NCBI RefSeq assembly: GCF_019393635.1
Contig: NC_057861.1
Coordinates: 740,394,732-740,458,731 of the forward strand
DNA length: 64,000 nucleotides
DNA from: Dromiciops gliroides
Lineage: Eukaryota; Chordata; Mammalia; Microbiotheria; Microbiotheriidae
Direction: 5' to 3'
Position numbers and translations under genes: made by a program
Notes under the pieces: model-generated
The model's database searches: none
What the model was told of the DNA's origin: nothing
The model's input: only the letters and a program-made list of their open reading frames with translations
Shown here: piece after piece, positions 53,959-63,612 of the stretch
Position numbering within the stretch: the first letter of the stretch is position 1
How the letters are laid out: each line of letters opens with the position of its first letter

Positions 53959-54120
53959 GGACAGCTAGGTGGCACAGTGGATAAAGCACTGGCCCTGGAT
54001 TCAGGAAGACCTGAGTTCAAATCTGGCCTCAGACACTAGACACTTACTAGCTGTGTGACCCTGGGCAAGTCACTTAACCCTCATTGCCCCACCCCACCCC
54101 CACCCCCTAAAAAAAAAACA
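53959..54120 (+). mobile_element. Short CORE-SINE with a CCCCAC linker
   Basis: 'ggacagctaggtggcacagt' to 'accctcattgccccacc', a C-rich run with A interruptions, then A-tail. Imperfect target repeats aacctagatcatgg and aaactaagtcatgg. Confidence 0.92.
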
Positions 54121-54124
54121 AAAC

Positions 54125-54345
54125 TAAGTCATGGTAAGATGCTGTGGTCATCCCCTGAATCCCAGGACATCACTTGTTGTTCTGACTTTCTGACTTTTGT
54201 CTTGTCACTGGACTTTAATGATTCTGGAAGAGAGAGTGAGTCTGACAACTGCAACTCAGCTTCACTTCAATCCAATTCACTCAAGTCAGGATATCACCCG
54301 TGAAGTCACTGGTCTTTTTCCAAAGGAAGGCAAACAACATCTTTG
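54125..54345 (+). mobile_element. Second marsupial SINE-like repeat, longer copy
   Basis: 'gaatcccaggacatcacttg', 'tgtcttgtcactggacttta', 'tgattctggaagagagagtg', 'cacttcaatccaattcactc', 'aaaggaaggcaaacaacatc'. It belongs to the same family as 50218-50316. Confidence 0.65.
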
Positions 54346-54419
54346 GAACTTAGCACAGTGCTCAGGCCCATAGTAAGAGTTTAGTGAATGCTTGTTGATT
54401 AATTGATTTAATCATTTAA

Positions 54420-55245
54420 TGGTACAAACTTCACATTAAGTATCACTAAATCAAAGGCAGTTTGAGAATATGTGTATTACATCCGGGGCCTAAGAACCAC
54501 AAACATGGGCAGAAACCAGAGGGAATATGGTCAAGGGGAAGCCTCTAAGATGCACAAAGATTCTGGTTCTCTGAGGAGAAGTCATACAGCAATATGGCCC
54601 CTCAAAGGAGCCATATGCATCAGTGGTCCATGGGACCTTGGGAGAGAAAGTGGGTGGGCATAAGATACAGAGGTGGCAAAAAGGAGGAACAATGAAGGAA
54701 GATCCTGGGCTAAGCTGGAAGATGCAAGAATATATTCCTGTGGCTGTGGTAGAGTGGGGAGGAAGACGAAGGAATACTGACCTTTGTGAAGTTCCTTGGA
54801 CAAATAAAAGTTTTAGCCTATGAGCAGTGAGCAGCAGAGCAACAACATGGAGGAGGAAATACAGGGAGGCACTAGGCAAACTAAGGAAGGACAAACCAAC
54901 CCTGATTAGAAACAGAGCTTGTTGGGGCTTTGGTACTAATCAGTCATCAGGACAGGCCCATGAGAGGTTCCTGCCCCTCCAGTCTGTACAAGGGTGGAGA
55001 GTTAGGCTCAAAATCAACAAAGAAAGAAAGGAGAAGAGAGGAAAGGGGAAGAAAGCAAAAGGGATAAAAAAAGAGAAAAAAGAATAATCTTTTTAAAAGA
55101 AATATGCATTTTCAAACAAAGCTGATCCCCACATTTGCCATTTGCCAAAATTTTATGTCTGATTCTGCATCCTGAGTTCATTACCTCTTGGTCACATGGT
55201 GGGTAACATGGTTCATCATTGGTTCTATGAAATCACAACATGATA
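54420..55245. other. No recognised feature
   Basis: Single-copy-like, ending in a purine-rich stretch (55015-55085). The 134-codon minus-strand frame 54490-54894 overlaps several others and shows no domain. Confidence 0.4.
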
Positions 55246-55249
55246 CTCA

Positions 55250-55680
55250 TCTCAGTGTCTTTGTATTCACTTTCTGCAATTCCTTGAATGCCATCTCTCT
55301 TCTCTGGCTCTTTGATTCCTTAACTTTCTTCAAGAATCAATTCAAATGTTACCTTTCGTAGCAGGCTAGATACTGGTGCCTTAACTTCCCAAGTCCCCTT
55401 TGACCTACTTTAGACATCTCTTGTATGCATCTATTGATTTACATGCTTTCTTTTCTATTAGAATTTTTTCGTTTGTTTTGTTTTTTGTTTTTTTGTGAGG
55501 CAATTGGGGTTAAGTGACTTGCCCAGGGTCACACAGTAAGTGTTAAGTGTCTGAGGTGACCCTGGGCAAGTCACTTAACCCAGATTTGAACTCAGGTCCT
55601 CCTGACTCCAGGGCCGATGCTCTATCCACTGCGCCATATAGCTGCCCCTCTATTAGAATTTAAATATTATTTCAGAGAAA
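55250..55680 (+). mobile_element. L2-like LINE 3' region split by a short SINE
   Basis: 'ttcttcaagaatcaattcaa', 'atgttacctttcgtagcagg', 'cttgtatgcatctattgatt', then the SINE. Confidence 0.6.
55467..55649 (-). mobile_element. Short CORE-SINE carrying a 26-bp inverted duplication
   Basis: Reverse body from TTTTG-rich tail to 'gcgccatatagctgcccc', with target repeats ctattagaattt at 55455-55466 and 55650-55661. Between 'gtctgag' and 'agatttgaactcagg', where a few bases such as 'gtcgg' are normal, there is an extra segment (55556-55581) that is the exact reverse complement of 55507-55532 in the same SINE. Confidence 0.95.
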
Positions 55681-55904
55681 TTTGGGAAGATTTGTATGAA
55701 TTACTGAAGTGTGAAGTGAGGAAATCCAGAACTATTGAGAAAAATAACATTGTCAAAATAAATAACTTTTAAAAAGATCAGAACTTAATGCAATGATCAA
55801 CCATGATTCCAGAGGACCAGTGATGAAATATACCATTTGACAAAAAGGTGATCTAATATAACATATAGAAAGAGACAAACATTTTTCAATTTTTCCAGTT
55901 TTCC
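55681..55904. other. No recognised feature
   Basis: AT-rich; may contain decayed L1 3' text ('gaaatttgggaagatttgta', 'tatgaattactgaagtgtga'). Confidence 0.35.
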
Positions 55905-56155
55905 AACTAGGAAGACTCAGTTTCTAATCCTACCACAGAGATTTACAATGTGTGTGACCTCAGGCAAGGAAATTCACCTCTCTTGGCCTCAGTTCTTCAT
56001 CTATAAAATGCAGGTATTAGGCTAATTGGTGTCTGATAGTCCTTCCAACACTAAATTCTATTTCATCTGTGTAGGGATTCCAGATGAGGTTCATTGAATC
56101 ATAGATCTAGAATGAAATGAGTCCTCAGTCACTATCTAGGCCAAACCCCTCATCA
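55905..56155 (+). mobile_element. MIR-like SINE and a following reverse MIR trace
   Basis: 'ggaagactcagtttctaatc', 'gtgtgacctcaggcaaggaa', 'cttcatctataaaatgcagg', 'gtccttccaacactaaattc', then 'tcatagatctagaatgaaat'. Confidence 0.7.
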
Positions 56156-56159
56156 GGCA

Positions 56160-56420
56160 TGTTGTTGTTGTTCAGTTGTTTTCAGTCATGTCCAATTCTC
56201 CTTAACCCCATTTGGAGTTTTCTGGGCAAAGATACAGGAGGGATTTGCTGTTTCTTTCTCCAACTCATTTTACAAATAAGGAAACTGATGTTAACAAGCT
56301 TAAGTGACTTGCCCAAGGTCACCCAGCTAGGAAGTATGTTATGGCCAGATTTGAACTCAGGAAAGTGTCTTCCTGACTTTAGGTCTGGCGTTCTATCCAC
56401 TGCACCACTTGTGTGTCCCT
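56160..56420 (-). mobile_element. Full-length MAR1-like SINE, reverse strand
   Basis: 'tgttgttgttcagttgtttt', 'gttttctgggcaaagataca', 'ctccaactcattttacaaat', CORE reverse, head trace 'ctgcaccacttgtgtgtccc'. Confidence 0.9.
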
Positions 56421-56750
56421 TTCATAGCATTAGTGTCTAGCAATCTGTGCAGCATGAAGTAGGTGCTCAGTAAATACAAGTGATGAGCTAAACCCACATG
56501 GTAAGTTTCAAAGCTGAGATTTGAACCAGGTCCTCTGACACAAACTGCTATATCCTTCTCCATCATACATTGCTGCCTCCATTCATCTTTATATGCCAAA
56601 GACAAGATTTTCCTCTCTTGTCTTTTTTTTCTTTTTGGAAGACATATGCCTGATTTCATGAAGTAAAGTGTGGTACATGCACAACTGAAATTCCAAATAG
56701 ACATCCATCCAGCACACCAAGCCCACTACCATGAAAGGTGCTACAAGTAG
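56421..56750. mobile_element. Mostly degraded old repeats
   Basis: 'gcatgaagtaggtgctcagt' is L2-like, and 'tttgaaccaggtcctctgac' a reverse MIR trace. The rest is unassigned. Confidence 0.4.
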
Positions 56751-56754
56751 CCAA

Positions 56755-56945
56755 CAAACATTTTAAAGCACCTACTATGTGCAAGGCACTGTACTAAGCA
56801 CCAGGATACAAAAAGAGGCAAAAGGCAGTCCCTTCCCTTTAAGGAGCTTACAATCTAATGGGAGAGACAACATGTAAGCAGATCTAAACAGATTACATCA
56901 TATATAGGATGAATAGGAACTATAATGAACAGAGTCCAGAAAATC
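56755..56945. mobile_element. Ancient repeat (first part), best-preserved copy
   Basis: 'aagcacctactatgtgcaag', 'gcactgtactaagcaccagg', 'atacaaaaagaggcaaaagg', 'aaggagcttacaatctaatg', 'ggagagacaacatgtaagca'. Confidence 0.6.
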
Positions 56946-57297
56946 CCCACTTGCTATATTAACTTCACTTTGTGCTCTTTTCCATCCATCCCTGGATGGA
57001 AGAAGTTTATTGCCCTACAAACATCAGCCATACATTGGAGACAGGAGTACAATAGAGTGCACACTGCATGAAGACTCTTCCTCTGAGGAAAACATTTCAT
57101 TGCATATGAATTGGCATGCACTGTGAAAAGCTTTGTATGCTTTGGAGGTCATTCATGGTTGGCATCCTGAAGAATTTCAATACAGTCTGCAAGGAATAGA
57201 GAGGTGACTCCTGCTTTGCTGAGATAAAAGTTTTAATTTTAATAATAGAATATGTTGATTTGGGGTGGGGTGGTGGGTTTACACGCTAGTGAGGAAT
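56946..57297. other. No recognised feature
   Basis: Single-copy-like. Confidence 0.35.
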
Positions 57298-57298
57298 T

Positions 57299-57547
57299 TT
57301 TGTTGTTGCTGTTCAGTCCTTTCAGTTTTGTCTGACTCTTGGTGATCTCATTTGGGGTTTTCTTGGCAAAGACACTGGAGTGGTTTGCCATTTTCTTCTC
57401 CAGCTCATTTTACAGATGAGGAAACTGAGGCAAATAAGGTTAAGAGACACACAGCTAGTTAGTGTCTGAGGCTGGATTTGAAATCACTAAGATGTCTTCC
57501 CGACTTAGGCACTGTGCTCTCTCTAGGCTGTACCACCTTGCTGCCCC
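57299..57547 (-). mobile_element. Full-length MAR1-like SINE, reverse strand
   Basis: 'gttgctgttcagtcctttca', 'ctcatttggggttttcttgg', 'ggagtggtttgccattttct', 'gatgaggaaactgaggcaaa', 'gtaccaccttgctgccc'. Possible imperfect target repeat around 'agtgaggaattt' and 'agtgaaaattcc'. Confidence 0.92.
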
Positions 57548-57549
57548 TA

Positions 57550-58148
57550 GTGAAAATTCCTGTATATCAAAAGCATGTGGACATTTGGGATCCCATGCAA
57601 GTGAAGTCTATTAAAATGTCATCAGACTGAGGTCACCCTTATAGCAATGTTCTTATAACAGGCTACCTTGGGAAAGGGTCTCAAGTTCATGCCCAATGAG
57701 GGTCTGCAGAAGGACCTAGGACTATAAAACCTGGAGAAGAAATGACTGGGGGCAGGGTGGGCAAAGGGGAGTGATAACTGAATTCAAGGACACAACTGCT
57801 TTACAATGGAAAAGGCATTAGACTTGTTTTCTTTTAACACAGAGGTTAGAATGAGAAGCAGTGGAGGAAGTTGCAGAATGGCAAATTTAGTCAATTTAGG
57901 GGAAAATACAAAAATAAAAACTTACTAACAATTAGAGTAATCTCTAAAATGTGTACTTCTGCTGCTTCTACTTTTAGCAAATGCTCTTTAATCTTAGTGC
58001 CTTCACTCTGTTGATTTATTACATGTGCAGTGCACACATGTGCACACACATATATACATATACAGAGAGAGAGATTGTACATATGTAGTTGTTTTGGTGT
58101 TTTTTCTATCATTTGATGGTGAGTTCCTTGAGAGAAGGGATTTCTTCC
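57550..58148. other. No recognised feature
   Basis: Single-copy-like up to a short CA/TA microsatellite (58030-58065), next to the pentanucleotide array. Confidence 0.4.
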
Positions 58149-58656
58149 TTCCCTTCCCTTCCCTTCCCTTCCCTTCCCTTCCCTTCCCTTCCCTTCCCTT
58201 CCCTTCCCTTCCCTTCCCTTCCCTTCCCTTCCCTTCCCTTCCCTTCCCTTCCCTTCCCTTCCCTTCCCTTCCCTTCCCTTCCCTTCCCTTCCCTTCCCTT
58301 CCCTTCCCTTCCCTTCCCTTCCCTTCCCTTCCCTTCCCTTCCCTTCCCTTCCCTTCCCTTCCCTTCCCTTCCCTTCCCTTCCCTTCCCTTCCCTTCCCTT
58401 CCCTTCCCTTCCCTTCCCTTCCCTTCCCTTCCCTTCCCTTCCCTTCCCTTCCCTTCCCTTCCCTTCCCTTCCCTTCCCTTCCCTTCCCTTCCCTTCCCTT
58501 CCCTTCCCTTCCCTTCCCTTCCCTTCCCTTCCCTTCCCTTCCCTTCCCTTCCCTTCCCTTCCCTTCCCTTCCCTTCCCTTCCCTTCCCTTCCCTTCCCTT
58601 CCCTTCCCTTCCCTTCCCTTCCCTTCCCTTCCCTTCCCTTCCCTTCCCTTCCCTTC
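58149..58656. repeat. Perfect (TTCCC)n / (GGGAA)n array
   Basis: 508 bp, about 101.6 units, with no interruption from first to last base. It is pure pyrimidine on the plus strand and pure purine on the minus strand. No frame of either strand has a stop, and each plus frame gives the same five-residue Phe-Pro-Ser-Leu-Pro cycle. That explains two 212-213-codon frames, which are not genes. Confidence 0.99.
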
Positions 58657-59345
58657 TAGATGATCACTCTATTTCACCTGAAAAATTTTGTTACTCCCTG
58701 TCCAAAATTTTCAGGAAAGAGCATTTATGAATATCCAAAGGTTTCATTTAATCTTTAAAATGGTACCTTGTTCATATTTCTTATGGAATCTATCCAAAGC
58801 ATAGCCTCTGGCTCTAACATTCAGTGCTTCCAGTCACCCAGAAATGTGACTTTCTGAAAGGTGAAGACAGCATACTCATTAGAAATGACAAGACAAATCT
58901 AGGGTTTGAATGCTCACTCTTCCAAGACTAGAAAAAACCCTGAATAGATGGTTCTAGGTCAACAATTTGCCAGAATCATCAGCTGAATCAGGAAGTTGGG
59001 GTTTCGATTCATTGCATCATGTCCTATAATATTCACCGAGGAGTTCTATTTCAGCACAACCCAGCATGTTACTTGGGGAAGGGAAATAGTAACTAGAGAA
59101 TTTACCTATTGTTCTGTTTTCCAATCAATGGCCTAAATTCCTGATTTAGTTGATTCCCTTTAAGTATATGAGTGAGGAATAAAATGCAACTAGAGCCAGT
59201 TTCAAAGACCCTTTCTATAATCTATAGAACTGGTATAAAAAAAAAATCTGATTTCTTCGATGGGATGAAAATTTAGGGCCTGGTCCACAGAGTTGTAAAT
59301 AGCAAAATATTTTTCCAAGGTAAATGATAGTAAAATGGCATCAAA
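58657..59345. other. Single-copy-like stretch
   Basis: No recognised repeat for 690 bp. Confidence 0.4.
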
Positions 59346-59349
59346 GGAT

Positions 59350-59540
59350 AATAGATTCAGAGTTAGAAGGGGATTTGTTAGTCATCAAGGCCAAACCCCT
59401 CATTTTACAGATGAGGAAACTGAGGCACAGAAAGGTTGATTTATTCCTGATCAGTGTCAGAGTAAGGATTTGAAATCTTGACCCCAAGTTTGGGGAGACT
59501 TCGGATTCACTTTCCCAGTGTAAGACTAGCTACCCTTCCC
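59350..59540 (-). mobile_element. MIR-related SINE, reverse strand
   Basis: 'agattcagagttagaagggg', 'cccctcattttacagatgag', 'gaaactgaggcacagaaagg', 'agtaaggatttgaaatcttg'. Confidence 0.75.
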
Positions 59541-59544
59541 TCCT

Positions 59545-60540
59545 CAGTGTTCTAGGGGTAAGCCCAAGGGGTTGGGGGCATTGTTCTCTAATCCTATCAG
59601 CTCAAGACTCTTTTCTGGTACTTTTCCTTAATTATTAGCTGCCAGTGATTATCATCTCAGTTTATTTAACCAATTAACATCCATTCACTTTTAGAAAAGG
59701 AGTTTTACTTCAAAGATGTGTCAAGTACAAAAATTCCCTCCCCCGCCCCCAACACCAGGATACACACTCTCTTTGCAGTAGTCCTTGTGGAGACCAGCTA
59801 CAAATTTGCGAACATTTCTACATATCATTTGCTCCACCAAGTTCACTTCGAAATGTGACATAGCTGCTAGTTGAGTCTAAGTCTCAGCTGCCGCTTGTCT
59901 GGATCCCTCAGGTCTTTCCACAGGGCTTCAATGCTCAACTGGCTGGCCATAAAACCTGGGGTGAACTTTAATTCCCAGCCGTGTTTTGGCTTGCCATTCT
60001 GACCTTTCAAGCATAAATATTTCCAGTATGCCTTCACCTAAACGTATACAAGAATGAATGTAAAGAGGCAAACCCCATATTCACGAGGCTACATGCAGGA
60101 TTATGCTGCTAAATGTTATACATTTGGCTAGTGTAGGGGTGGGGGTCAGGGTGTGTGACAACATAAATTTTTAAAGTTTAATCTTCATTATTAACATCGT
60201 CTCCATCAATGTCTTAAATCGAGACAATCAGCAAAACAATAAAGCAAGCCCTGATTTGTTTGTCAATTTCTGAGGTGTAAGTGTTCACAAAGACATTTTA
60301 AAAGTTGGTTCTCCTCAAGCCAGTTGGAGCTAGCTCCTCTACATTCCCTGTCATGTCAGGCTTGGATGCAAATTTCCTGAGGTCTCTCCACAGCCAGAAG
60401 CTTACAGCATCTCTTTTCTCAAATGCTGCCAGGGAGGAAAAGAACAAGAGTCAACACCCACTTTGGCTGGCTAGGGCTTTGTGGATGCTTTCAATTTCAT
60501 TTTCATAGGTAATTAAAAAAGCTCTTCTCTAGTGGTTAGC
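59545..60540. other. Single-copy stretch, candidate regulatory DNA
   Basis: About 1 kb with no recognised repeat, with several TAAT/ATTA cores ('ccttaattattagctgccag', 'aaccaattaacatccattca') and scattered CpGs ('tttgcgaaca', 'gccgcttg', 'aaacgtat'). A frame at 60305-60508 has no recognisable product. Candidate only. Confidence 0.3.
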
Positions 60541-60544
60541 AGAC

Positions 60545-60885
60545 TGACATCAGGTCGGTCAGTCAGTAAATATTTATTAAGCTCCCGCTGTATGTCAGGT
60601 ACTGGTCTAAGCATTAGGGATAGAAAAAGAGGCACAAGACAGTACCTTGCCTTCCTTCAAGGGCCTTACAATTTAATAAGGGAGGCAATGAATAAACAAA
60701 TATGCACAAATGAGCTACGTACAGGACAAATAATAAATATTAAGAGAAGGAAGGCACTAGAATTAAGAGGGGTTAAGAAAGGTTTTCTGTAGTAGAAGAT
60801 GGAATTTTAGTTGGTACTTAAAAGAAAAAAGGGAAACCAGTAGGGAAAGATCCAGAATGTTTGTGTATGTTCCACAGCATGTATT
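60545..60885. mobile_element. Ancient repeat (first part, extended)
   Basis: 'cagtaaatatttattaagct', 'actggtctaagcattaggga', 'tagaaaaagaggcacaagac', 'gaaggcactagaattaagag', 'gaaaggttttctgtagtaga'. This copy reaches further right than the others. Confidence 0.55.
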
Positions 60886-61916
60886 CTAATTGCATCAACC
60901 AAGCACACTGGGCATGTTCACAACCCTCATTACATAAGTCCAACCCTTTAGCCAATTTGCCATGCTGATTCTCCTAGGGGCATGTGCCTTGGGGGTGGGG
61001 GGAGGAGGGAGTGTATGATGGGTTTAGAGGAAGAAGATTATGGGTGGAAGAGGCAGGAATAACCACTTTTTTCAGTGCAATGGGTATGGGTGAAGGAGGA
61101 AGCCTCCTATATAAGGTACTATCAGTGGTCGCTAAATTATCTGCTCTAGGTTAAGTCTTCAGCTGCCCCAGACTAGTTGTGGCTATGCCTGCTCACCTTT
61201 ACTGAGACATCAATCTCTTAATGATAGTCCATGTTAAACAGTCTAGTCATATCTTAATTTGGAAGCTGGTAGTAAAATACAGTATTCAATCTCTGCTAAG
61301 CTTCATAGTGGGATATCTCCTTCCATTCCCTTCAACCCTACAAATCAGCCCTAAGGAGATTTCGGAAATGAGAAGGTCATTCATAATTGTGATGTGAATT
61401 CTAAAATGTCAGCCAGGCGCCTGAGCAAACAAGAGAGCAAGATGGCTTCATTTCTATTAACTTCTTCTCCAGAAGAAGCTGGATGAAACACTTGCAGCAT
61501 GGGAAAAGGTCAACTTCAGTGGAAAGGGTTTATATGCACAGAGAGACAATGAGCCACTCCAGCATTGAATGAGGGAGCTTCCCAGAACACATCCCGAATG
61601 GTCATAGGCTTTGCTGCCCCGCTGCTGCTGCTGCTGCAGGACACCCAAGAGCTGACGTGTGTGTGTGTGTGCTGACTCTTCATCTCTGTAACAGGCCAAC
61701 ACAGAAGCAGAGCTGATTGGGTTGAACCCAAGTAATTTGACTTATACATAATTGAATCTTGAAAGTTGTAACTACAGTTCTGATCCATGTTAAATATTTC
61801 CAGTTTTGTCCAACAGGTCTTCAAGAAAACAGCAACCCATCCTGGGGGATATAGATAAGAACCATAATGATTTGGGGGAGCTTGGAGTAGAGGGGTAGAG
61901 GATAGAGCTAATATTC
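60886..61916. other. Single-copy-like stretch with small microsatellites
   Basis: No large repeat. Contains a G-rich run (60990-61010), (GCT)n at 61620-61636 and (GT)n at about 61657-61672. Minus-strand frames of 81 and 102 codons (61457-61824) owe poly-Gln and poly-Ser runs to the GCT repeat. Confidence 0.4.
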
Positions 61917-62069
61917 TTCTTTTTTGGGGGGGAGCAATGATGGTTAAATGACTTGCCCAGGGTCACACAGCTAGAAAGTGTTAAGCATCTGAGGCCACAT
62001 TGGAACTCAAGTCCTCCTGAATCCAATGCTTTATTCAGTGCGCCACCTAGCTCCCTGCCCCCCCCCCTA
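61917..62069 (-). mobile_element. Short CORE-SINE with a G-run near its tail
   Basis: 'tttttggggggg' (reverse of a C-run plus A-tail), 'agcaatgatggttaaatgac' to 'gcgccacctagctccctgcc'. Missing the 'gggccagtg' segment. Confidence 0.9.
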
Positions 62070-62457
62070 CCCAGCACAGAGGTTGTGACTCTTCCAAGGA
62101 CATACATGTAAATGTTCCAAAGCCAGAGGAAGAAAGAGGTGCCCTGCACCTTCCATCTCCTGACATAAGTGATTCCATCTTTAAACTAGGGTCTATTTCA
62201 GCACCTCTACTCCCAGCCCCTGGTGAGTTTCCATTTTCCTCCCAAATTCCTCAGTTCTCCTACTCTGCTAGCCAAAGAGCAAAACAAAGTTGTCTCCCTC
62301 TGCTCCCTGGAGGCCAATGAGAGATTAATCAGGCAGTAAGGAGATAAAATGATAAATTCAGATGAGATCTGCAAAGGTGCTTAGCCTAGTGCCTGGCACA
62401 CAATAGACCCTATTTAAATGTATATTCCTTTTCCTTCCCCTCTGTATCCTGCTTCTA
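62070..62457. other. Mostly unassigned, L2 tail at the end
   Basis: 62375-62435 reads 'aaaggtgcttagcctagtgc' and 'ctggcacacaatagacccta', an L2-type end. Nothing is seen before that. Confidence 0.45.
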
Positions 62458-62469
62458 AGATCCAGACCA

Positions 62470-62640
62470 GGGGCAGCTTAGGTGGTGCAGTAGATAAAGC
62501 ACCAGCCCTGGATTCAGGAGGACCTGAGTTCAAATCTGACCTTAGACACTTGATACTTACTAGCTGTGTGACCTTGGGTAAGTCACTTAACCCTCATTGC
62601 CATGCAAAGAAAAATTTAAAAAAATATATTAGTGCTAAGT
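62470..62640 (+). mobile_element. Short CORE-SINE, outer member of a tail-nested pair
   Basis: 'ggggcagcttaggtggtgca' to 'accctcattgccatgcaaag' and an A-rich tail. Its left target repeat aagatccagac (about 62458-62468) is matched only after the next SINE, at about 62835-62845. Confidence 0.93.
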
Positions 62641-62660
62641 AGGAATAAAAGAAATTCATT

Positions 62661-62833
62661 TTGGGGGCAGCTAGGTGGCGCAGTGGATAGCGCACTGGCC
62701 GTGGAGTCAGGAGGACCTGAGTTCAAATCTGGCCTCAGACACTTGACACTTACTAGCTGTGTGACCCTAGGCAAGTCACTTAACCCAAATTGCCTCACAA
62801 AACAAAAACAAACAAAAACAAAACAAAACAAAA
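62661..62833 (+). mobile_element. Short CORE-SINE inserted in the A-tail of the previous SINE
   Basis: 'gggggcagctaggtggcgca' to 'aacccaaattgcctcac' and an ACAAACAAAA tail. It lies inside the outer SINE's target repeats. Confidence 0.93.
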
Positions 62834-62897
62834 AAGATCCAGACTAACTCCTTTCATCCTTTATTATTTCCTTTATTGATCCTTAAACATATTTTAT

Positions 62898-63141
62898 GTT
62901 TGTTGTTGTTTTTTTTCAGTCACATCCAGACTCTTCATGACCCCTTGAACCAAGAGTCCATGGGGGTTTCTTGGTATGCATACTGGAGTAGTCTGCCATT
63001 TCCTTCTCCAGTTTTATGAGATCAGGAGTTAAGTGACTTGCCCAGGGTCACAAAGCTAGTGAGCATTTGAGGACAGATTTGAAGCCTGGTCTTTCTGAAT
63101 CCATGCCAAGTGCTCTATCTACTGCCCCACCTAACTACCCT
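62898..63141 (-). mobile_element. MAR1-like SINE, reverse strand
   Basis: 'tttgttgttgttttttttca', 'gggggtttcttggtatgcat', 'gtctgccatttccttctcca', CORE reverse, 'ctgccccacctaactaccct'. Confidence 0.88.
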
Positions 63142-63159
63142 TATGTTATTTACCCCTTT

Positions 63160-63316
63160 AGAAACCTCGTGAAGTTTACAAATACCGTCTCAAAATAATG
63201 CTTTTTAAATGCATAAAATACAATGAATGAGATTAAAAAGGAAATTAACTATATTGAAACAGTTATTGAATTACCTGTTGAAAAAAAATTCACAGACCCC
63301 AGTTTAAGAACTGCTG
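63160..63316. mobile_element. Probable hAT-type DNA transposon fragment
   Basis: It ends 'tcacagaccccagtttaagaactgctg' in outline: the right end resembles the reverse complement of the 9536 element's left end and of other mammalian hAT MITEs. The left terminus and target repeats were not found. Confidence 0.4.
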
Positions 63317-63545
63317 ATATAGGGAATTTGTTAGTATTCAGAGTTTACCTCAGAGAGAGAAGAAAGCTGTAGATTAGCTCATCTTTCCTTGCTGTGGCTT
63401 TCAATAATGATAAATCTTGTTATCTATAGCCTACATTTGCGAACTGGTATCCTTTTAACATGACTTACATGATATGACAGAGATTGGTCTTTTCTGCTTA
63501 CTCTCTATTACTGATTTTTGGGATATCCCTAAATCCCACTATCAA

Positions 63546-63612
63546 CCATGTATGTATGTATATATGTATGCATGCATGCATACATGCATGTATTCATTCA
63601 TTCATTTTATTA
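63546..63612. repeat. TATG/CATG/ATTC microsatellite
   Basis: Tetranucleotide blocks TATG, CATG and TTCA succeed one another. Confidence 0.85.

Larger units (their letters stand above)
53880..54415 (+). mobile_element. L2-like 3' end split by two SINEs
   Basis: The left part (53885-53945) reads 'ttagaatgtaaactccttga' and 'tttgtatccttctaacctag'. The right part (54345-54405) resumes 'tttggaacttagcacagtgc' and 'agtgaatgcttgttgatta'. Confidence 0.7.

Noticed and set aside
54490..54894. 134-codon minus-strand frame with signal-peptide-like hydrophobic start
   Set aside because: Several other frames overlap it on both strands, and the hydrophobic stretch is typical of the complement of purine-rich sequence.
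58025..58730. Two overlapping frames of 212-213 codons with a Pro-Phe-Pro-Ser-Leu cycle
   Set aside because: Produced by the (TTCCC)n array, which is open in all frames.
1686..62833. tRNA genes, because many SINEs carry A- and B-box-like sequence
   Set aside because: The tRNA-like heads are SINE promoters. They do not fold into intact cloverleafs and are joined to CORE and tail sequence.
22868..63141. A CRISPR-like array of recurring units
   Set aside because: The recurring units are SINEs in both orientations at irregular distances, in a vertebrate-type genome.
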